The translations under genes and the position numbers were made by a program. Shown in pieces: positions 15,767-17,486 of a stretch of DNA of 17,486 bases. Source of the DNA: an uncultured Treponema sp. (GTDB taxonomy: Bacteria; Spirochaetota; Spirochaetia; Treponematales; Treponemataceae); the NCBI GenBank assembly GCA_938039145.1, contig CALHVG010000013.1, forward strand, positions 1-17,486, in the 5' to 3' direction. Position 1 is the stretch's first letter; the number at the start of each line of letters is the position of its first letter. The notes below the pieces were generated by a model. That model was given only the letters and a program-made list of their open reading frames with translations, was not told where the DNA came from and made no database searches.

Positions 15767-15825
15767 TTAAAATAATTCGAGCCTCTAAAAAATAAATGCT
15801 TTTAGAGGCTCGAATGTTATTTTAA
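15767..15825. terminator. Strong bidirectional intrinsic terminator
   Basis: A perfect 16-bp inverted repeat, ATTCGAGCCTCTAAAA (15775-15790) and its complement (15800-15815), has a 9-base loop. Beyond a 2-base bulge the pairing resumes between TTAAAATA-type sequence on the left and TTATTTTAA on the right, so each strand has a T-rich run after the stem. It sits between the groL remnant (plus) and the LRR gene (minus), which converge. It is probably the old groL terminator now serving both sides. Confidence 0.8.
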
Positions 15826-15872
15826 CCTAGCAAGAACTTCGGCGTTCGGCTTTTTTTAAAGAATAATCTTCC

Positions 15873-16646
15873 CTAAAAAGAACCTTTATAGCCGAGGTTT
15901 TTTAATTTTTGGCGAGTTGCTAAAGGTAATTTTCCGCAACCTTGGAAATTATCACGGTTTTGATCTTCGATGAACTTAATACTCGTAATCGATTCGGGAA
16001 TTTTTAATTCATATAATTCAGTACAATAATTAAATGCATCTCCGCGAAAGTTACCTTCACTATCCCCTATCTTTTTAATATTCGCAGGAATATTGATTGT
16101 TTCCAACTTTTTACACGAAGAAAATGCAAAACAACCTATTTCTTCAATGCTGTCAGGCAAAGAAACCGTTTTAAGATTACTGCAACTAGCAAAAGCATTG
16201 TAAGGGATTTTTTTTAAGCCCGCACCTCCTTCTCCGGGAAGGATAACTACTGAACGAAGGTCTGATCCGTAAAATGCATCTTCCCCAATTACCTGTACAC
16301 CGGACGGAATAACAACGGCTTTGATTTCTTTACCGAAAAAAAAACGCTTTCCGATTTCGGTAACGGGATAGTTTTCGATTGTCTCCGGTATAATCAGCGT
16401 TATTGCGGAACCCGTATACCCGTTGATGACAATGCCGTTTCCCTCTTTGTTCAAATCGTAGGAAAAATCTACTCCTGGGCTTGCACTTGTTTTTGTTAAG
16501 TTTATTAAATCACTTACAGCAGCAGCTTTCAAAGACTCTGCGATAGCTGCGACATCGGAACCGTTCAAACTTTGCAGCAATTTTGCAGAACTTTTTGCAC
16601 TCGGTTTTCCGCTTTCGCTTTTGCTGCACCCAACAGTCATAGCCAT
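15873..16646 (-). CDS. BspA-type leucine-rich-repeat lipoprotein (start split by an A8 tract)
   Basis: The intact frame gives 257 residues starting MAMTVGCSKS. Residues about 70-225 carry BspA/TpLRR-type repeats with the IPxxVxxIgxxAFxxCxxLxxvxiP pattern (LKTVSLPDSIEEIGCFAFSS, LETINIPANIKKIG). Such proteins are typically surface-exposed adhesins or binding proteins in treponemes and other host-associated bacteria. Cys7 looks like a lipobox cysteine, but the hydrophobic signal sequence needed before it lies upstream of this ATG in the same frame (KKTVSCIGAVILAIST). That frame has no ATG/GTG/TTG start of its own. The natural start, ATG 16702 with GGGAG 7 bases upstream, is out of frame by one base because the A-tract at 16688-16695 has eight A. 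With nine A (or six) the gene would encode a complete 276-residue lipoprotein. As written, it is frameshifted or phase-off; the body is otherwise undamaged. Confidence 0.82.
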   Translation of the reverse strand: MAMTVGCSKSESGKPSAKSSAKLLQSLNGSDVAAIAESLKAAAVSDLINLTKTSASPGVDFSYDLNKEGNGIVINGYTGSAITLIIPETIENYPVTEIGKRFFFGKEIKAVVIPSGVQVIGEDAFYGSDLRSVVILPGEGGAGLKKIPYNAFASCSNLKTVSLPDSIEEIGCFAFSSCKKLETINIPANIKKIGDSEGNFRGDAFNYCTELYELKIPESITSIKFIEDQNRDNFQGCGKLPLATRQKLKNLGYKGSF

Positions 16647-16687
16647 TGTACTAATTGCAAGAATTACTGCACCGATACATGAAACCG

Positions 16688-16702
16688 TTTTTTTTGTTTC
16701 AT
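16688..16702 (-). other. A8 homopolymer between the natural start codon and the LRR lipoprotein frame
   Basis: On the minus strand the ATG (16702-16700) reads ATG AAA C followed by eight A and CGG. In this frame translation ends after 12 codons. Adding one A joins the start to the hydrophobic signal sequence. The GGGAG at 16714-16710 is ideally placed for this ATG. Options are a phase-variation switch, transcriptional slippage on the A-run, a recent mutation or an assembly error. Confidence 0.75.
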
Positions 16703-16718
16703 TATAAATCTCCCTTTG

Positions 16719-16738
16719 CGTATATATTTCTATATACG
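16719..16738. promoter_or_regulatory. AT-rich inverted repeat in the leader of the LRR gene
   Basis: CGTATATA (16719-16726) and TATATACG (16731-16738) are exact reverse complements around a 4-base loop (GAAA on the minus strand). The repeat begins 4 bases upstream of the GGGAG ribosome binding site. It could be an operator, an RNA hairpin limiting initiation, or contain a -10-like TATATA. Confidence 0.45.
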
Positions 16739-16758
16739 TGTTTATTTATTTTTGCGTT

Positions 16759-16774
16759 TAAGCCCGCCGGCTTA
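16759..16774. repeat. Small GC-rich hairpin after the 16780-17466 gene
   Basis: TAAGCC (16759-16764) and GGCTTA (16769-16774) form a 6-bp stem with a 4-base loop, 5 bases past the stop codon of the minus-strand gene that ends at 16780. The sequence following it on the minus strand is A-rich rather than T-rich. A weak terminator or a processing stem are both possible. Confidence 0.35.
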
Positions 16775-16779
16775 TTGCA

Positions 16780-17466
16780 TTATTTGGAAAGCAACGGAAT
16801 AAGCTGCGGTATAATTCCGCCTGCACTACTTTTTAGAATATCGAAAAGTTCCAAACCGATTTTTTTTGCAATATCGATTGGAAGCCTACTTTCCGATTTT
16901 AGAGTTTTAGAAAAATCATTTACCATCTTCAGTTCTTCTTTACTTAATGCCATGTTATCTGTTAGATGCTTAGGCTCAAGCAACCCCTTCATAGCTATAA
17001 AAGACAAAAAACTTGCAACCTTTACTTTTATCAGCTCATTGTTAAAACTGCCGTCGGTGTAAAAGCCTTCTTCTTTTAAACTTTGTATAAAGTCGGCTTT
17101 TATGATCGGATTTTCTTCAGGAATAATAAGATAGTCGCCGTCGATAGAGACTTTGCTCGAATCATTTTTGATTTTATTCAAAAGAGCGTTAAGATTATTT
17201 TCCTTTTCTTCATTGTCTTCTTTACCGTATTTTGCATGTGAATCGAGAATATAGGACTTCAGTTTTGTTTCGTTGATACCGAGACTTTTTGCTTTTTCCC
17301 AATTATTTTTTCCGGGAATAAGACCGCGTTTTTCAAGCAGAAAAAACAAAAGACAATCCGAATCTCTTTTGGGCATACTTGCAAATGGGTGCTTTTGCAA
17401 TTCCTCAAAAAGCTCCGTGCAAAATTCTTTGGCAGTTTCCGCACTGTAATCTTGTCGTATGTTCAT
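16780..17466 (-). CDS. Uncharacterised protein, possibly with an HTH-like N-terminal region
   Basis: A 228-residue protein I do not recognise. There is no signal peptide, so it is probably cytosolic. The N-terminal 80 residues are helical and include HPFASMPKRDSDCLLFFLL and then WEKAKSLGINETKLKSYI, a spacing that could form a helix-turn-helix. Residues about 82-100 are rich in Glu, Asn and Lys. The C-terminal 25 residues are hydrophobic and glycine-containing (FDILKSSAGGIIPQLIPLL) and could be an amphipathic or membrane-contacting tail. The start ATG has AAGGGG 7 bases upstream; the TTG one codon earlier is not needed. The stretch is AT-richer than the housekeeping genes, by eye, and lies upstream of the LRR lipoprotein on the same strand. 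Both may belong to an accessory region extending beyond the window. Confidence 0.65.
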   Translation of the reverse strand: MNIRQDYSAETAKEFCTELFEELQKHPFASMPKRDSDCLLFFLLEKRGLIPGKNNWEKAKSLGINETKLKSYILDSHAKYGKEDNEEKENNLNALLNKIKNDSSKVSIDGDYLIIPEENPIIKADFIQSLKEEGFYTDGSFNNELIKVKVASFLSFIAMKGLLEPKHLTDNMALSKEELKMVNDFSKTLKSESRLPIDIAKKIGLELFDILKSSAGGIIPQLIPLLSK

Positions 17467-17486
17467 CAAATAACCCCTTTGCAGTT

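Noticed and set aside
1..17486. CRISPR array, tRNA, rRNA or insertion sequence
   Set aside because: No regularly spaced direct repeats, no cloverleaf-like or rRNA sequence and no transposase frame were found on reading either strand.

Overview
The window reads as chromosomal DNA of a spirochaete, most likely a Treponema-like species. This rests on the gene content: an oversized LptD/OstA-family outer-membrane protein directly behind uvrA (the order I recall from treponemes), a tlyC-type CBS protein, TPR envelope proteins and a BspA-type leucine-rich-repeat lipoprotein. Species cannot be fixed from this sequence alone.

Layout. Positions 1-333 are non-coding and rich in inverted repeats, including two copies of one hairpin whose stems differ by a compensated base pair. 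Gene 334-1230 (+) is an exported FN3-like/TPR-like protein. It converges on, and overlaps by 7 bp, a seven-gene minus-strand block that reads from right to left: uvrA (from 13721), lptD-like, phoH/ybeZ, a membrane HD phosphodiesterase of the PgpH/YqfF type, ybeY, a ybeX/tlyC-type CBS protein, and an exported TPR protein ending at 1224. Junctions are overlaps or gaps of at most 42 bp, so this is probably one operon or a few nested transcripts. It joins DNA repair (UvrA), envelope lipid transport (LptD-like), rRNA maturation (PhoH, YbeY, YbeX) and cyclic-dinucleotide turnover (HD protein).

Positions 13722-14092 form a divergent intergenic region with a possible leaderless uvrA promoter, a row of GAA/TTC-loop mini-hairpins and a promoter for the plus-strand MATE efflux gene (14093-15466). 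Right behind the MATE gene lies a decayed 3' end of a chaperonin gene (groL). It is recognisable in two reading frames and still ends in the Gly/Met-rich GroEL tail, followed by a strong bidirectional terminator.

The right end (15873-17466, minus strand) looks more AT-rich and accessory. It holds an unrecognised 228-residue protein and, downstream, a BspA-like LRR lipoprotein. The natural start and signal peptide of the LRR gene are split from the body by an A8 tract, which suggests a phase-variable or recently frameshifted gene. No tRNA, rRNA, CRISPR array or intact insertion sequence was seen. The most notable observations are the A8-split lipoprotein, the groL remnant, the covarying hairpin pair, the two possibly leaderless genes, and the two-cysteine pattern of the LptD-like protein.
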